From positions 1 to 64,000 of the forward strand of contig NZ_CAJXYQ010000020.1 in NCBI RefSeq assembly GCF_913063105.1: a DNA stretch of 64,000 nucleotides. Direction: 5' to 3'. The translations under genes and the position numbers were made by a program. This stretch comes from an uncultured Draconibacterium sp. GTDB taxonomy: Bacteria > Bacteroidota > Bacteroidia > Bacteroidales > Prolixibacteraceae. Shown piece after piece: positions 62,496-64,000 of this stretch; the first letter of the stretch is position 1; the number at the start of each line of letters is the position of its first letter. The notes beneath the pieces are model-generated. The model ran no database searches and was not told the DNA's origin. It saw only the letters and a program-made list of their open reading frames with translations.

Positions 62496-64000
62496 ATGAA
62501 AAAACTACTTCTACTAGTTGTGGCTTTGTTTTGCGGGGTGAGTTTAATTTTCGCCCAAACAAAGCAAATCAGGGGTACGGTTACTTCATCACAAGATGGA
62601 ATGCCTATACCCGGTGTTTCGGTTGTAGTAAAAGGTACTACCTCCGGAACCACTACCGATTTGGACGGTAACTTTACGTTCACCGCTCCTGTAAATGAAA
62701 TCCTTGTGTTCTCCTTTGTTGGGATGAAACGCCAGGATGTGCCAATTACCGATGCCTCGGTATATAATGTGGCACTTGATCCCGATATTATTGGTGTTGA
62801 CGAGGTTATGGTTGTTGCTTATGGTACGGCCAAAAAAGAATCGTTTACCGGCTCGGCAGGAGTTGTAGATAACGAAGTGCTCAGAAACCGACCTGTTGCT
62901 GATATATCGAAGGCACTTGAAGGGCAGGTAGCCGGAGTACAAACAACTTCGGGCACCGGACAACCGGGTGAAGGAGCAGAGATTATAATTCGTGGTTTTG
63001 GATCGATCAACTCCAGCAACAATCCCCTGTATGTGGTTGACGGAGTGCCTTTTGATGGCAACCTGAATTCAATAAACCCGGGCGACATCGAGTCGATGAC
63101 CATTCTTAAAGATGCTTCGGCAGGTGCACTTTATGGCTCTCGTGGAGCAAACGGTGTTGTAGTTATTACCACCAAAAAAGGGCAATCAAAAGAACTGTCG
63201 GTTGAGTTAAAAGCAACCTACGGTTTTTCAAGCCGCGCCATAAAACCATACGAAACCCTGAGTACTGCCGACTTTATCGAAGCATCGTTTCAGGGCTACA
63301 AAAATGCCTTAATTTATACTGATGGTGTACACCCCGACCTGGCCGGACCAATGGCAGTAGAAGCAATGAAAGGAAGCACCGGTATATTTGGTTCAAACGA
63401 AATGTATAACCCATACAATATGCCGGTATCTGAACTAATCGATCCACAAACAGGGCAGGTAAATTCTTCAGCCAAATTACTTTACGAATCAGACTGGCTG
63501 GATGAAGTAACCAATGGCGATGCTACCCGCCAGGAATATCAACTGTTTATTAATGGCGGTTCTGAAAACTCGAAAGTATTTACATCGCTGGCTTACCTTA
63601 AAGATGAAGGATTGTTAAAAACTACTGACTTTGAACGTATCTCGGGAAGGATTGGTGCCGAGCTTACACCAAAAAACTGGTTAAAATACGGAGGAAATGT
63701 CAATTTCTCGAAAACCGAAACCAATTATCTGGGTTATGATGGAACCACATCAAACTCGAATGTTTGGTATTCTGCACAATTTATGGCGCCCATTTATCCG
63801 GTTTATGTTCAGGATGAAAACGGAAATCCTATTTTATCTGAAACCGGGACGAAACAATACGACTACGGCTTAACACGTCCGGCAGGGGCCAACCCTAACT
63901 GGAACCCTGTAGCCACGTTGTTTGAAGACTCTTACGAAACCACAGCAGATAACCTATCGGGCAGATTTCATCTTGATTTACTGGGTATTGGTATTGGCAA
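62496..64000 (+). CDS. SusC/RagA family TonB-linked outer-membrane receptor (partial, cut by window end)
   Basis: An open frame of about 501 codons from ATG 62496 that runs past the window edge. It starts with a signal peptide (MKKLLLLVVALFCGVSLIFAQ), then a carboxypeptidase-regulatory-like domain (IRGTVTSSQDGMPIPGVSVV, residues ~25-100), then the SusC plug (ALEGQVAGVQTTSGTGQPGE, IIIRGFGSINSSNNPLYVVD, ~130-235) including LKDASAGALYGSRGANGVVV. The family typically spans about 1000 residues and forms the transporter half of a SusCD pair, importing oligosaccharides or peptides. The SusD partner gene should lie just beyond the edge. No ECF sigma or anti-sigma gene is visible upstream. Confidence 0.96.
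   Translation, partial: MKKLLLLVVALFCGVSLIFAQTKQIRGTVTSSQDGMPIPGVSVVVKGTTSGTTTDLDGNFTFTAPVNEILVFSFVGMKRQDVPITDASVYNVALDPDIIGVDEVMVVAYGTAKKESFTGSAGVVDNEVLRNRPVADISKALEGQVAGVQTTSGTGQPGEGAEIIIRGFGSINSSNNPLYVVDGVPFDGNLNSINPGDIESMTILKDASAGALYGSRGANGVVVITTKKGQSKELSVELKATYGFSSRAIKPYETLSTADFIEASFQGYKNALIYTDGVHPDLAGPMAVEAMKGSTGIFGSNEMYNPYNMPVSELIDPQTGQVNSSAKLLYESDWLDEVTNGDATRQEYQLFINGGSENSKVFTSLAYLKDEGLLKTTDFERISGRIGAELTPKNWLKYGGNVNFSKTETNYLGYDGTTSNSNVWYSAQFMAPIYPVYVQDENGNPILSETGTKQYDYGLTRPAGANPNWNPVATLFEDSYETTADNLSGRFHLDLLGIGIG

Noticed and set aside
1-64000. CRISPR arrays, transposases, phage genes, classic riboswitches
   Set aside because: No regularly spaced short repeats, no transposase or integrase motifs and no recognisable riboswitch cores were seen in the intergenic regions.

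Overview
The window is a chromosomal segment of a member of the Bacteroidota, most likely an environmental or marine lineage of the Marinilabiliales/Prolixibacteraceae type (order-level placement is inference). The evidence is a full-length SprA (type IX secretion translocon/gliding), a SusC-type receptor, a DUF4249/TonB-receptor operon, several promoters of the Bacteroidota form TTTG-N17-21-TAnnTTTG, and an almost general lack of Shine-Dalgarno sequences. No phage, transposase, IS element, rRNA or CRISPR array was seen. All complete genes are intact; the last gene (SusC) runs off the right edge.

Layout. 1-9.2 kb: an A+T-rich HNH-like gene, a Crp/Fnr regulator with an SRPBCC protein, a His-rich outer-membrane protein, a YfcC-type transporter, a 2[4Fe-4S] ferredoxin, ZupT, a family-2 glycosyltransferase, an OmpH/Skp chaperone, proline dehydrogenase and a nitroreductase. 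9.5-14.9 kb: a xylose operon (GntR-type regulator, xylulokinase, xylose isomerase, sugar porter) with a shared operator-like 13-mer in front of the regulator and of xylB. 14.9-21.5 kb: small wHTH protein, Fe superoxide dismutase, nucleoside kinase, UvrA and a lytic transglycosylase. 21.7-30 kb: a six-gene minus-strand cell-envelope operon led by an STN-domain TonB receptor. 30.6-38 kb: two small orphan genes, PEP carboxylase, a VTT-domain membrane protein, a pectate-lyase-fold lipoprotein and a DUF1080 protein. 38.2-41.6 kb: PspC/PadR/27-residue-repeat-protein cassette and a serine hydrolase. 41.9-46.3 kb: two identical tRNA-Asn genes, a secreted Ni superoxide dismutase, an M17 aminopeptidase, PdxA and RuvA. 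46.3-53.8 kb: sprA. 53.9-61 kb: the complete trpEGDCFBA operon. 61.2-64 kb: two paralogous 63-residue genes, each with its own terminator, then a susC-type gene.

The most striking element is the trp operon leader. Between sprA and trpE lie two consecutive leader-peptide units, MQKINTIWLPWWGLLT and MRTNNNIWWWRSNFLQIS, each rich in Trp codons and each followed by its own intrinsic terminator. In both, a short segment at or just after the leader stop codon is complementary to the loop plus part of a terminator arm. This looks like a tandem (double-gate) transcription attenuator sensing Trp-tRNA charging. Other points of interest are a Ni-SOD whose Sec cleavage site would expose the Ni-binding His directly, a secreted protein with three repeats of exactly 27 residues carrying EDWM, a duplicated small gene-plus-terminator unit, and a possible sRNA/attenuated leader in front of susC.

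All calls rest on reading the sequence; no database search was possible.
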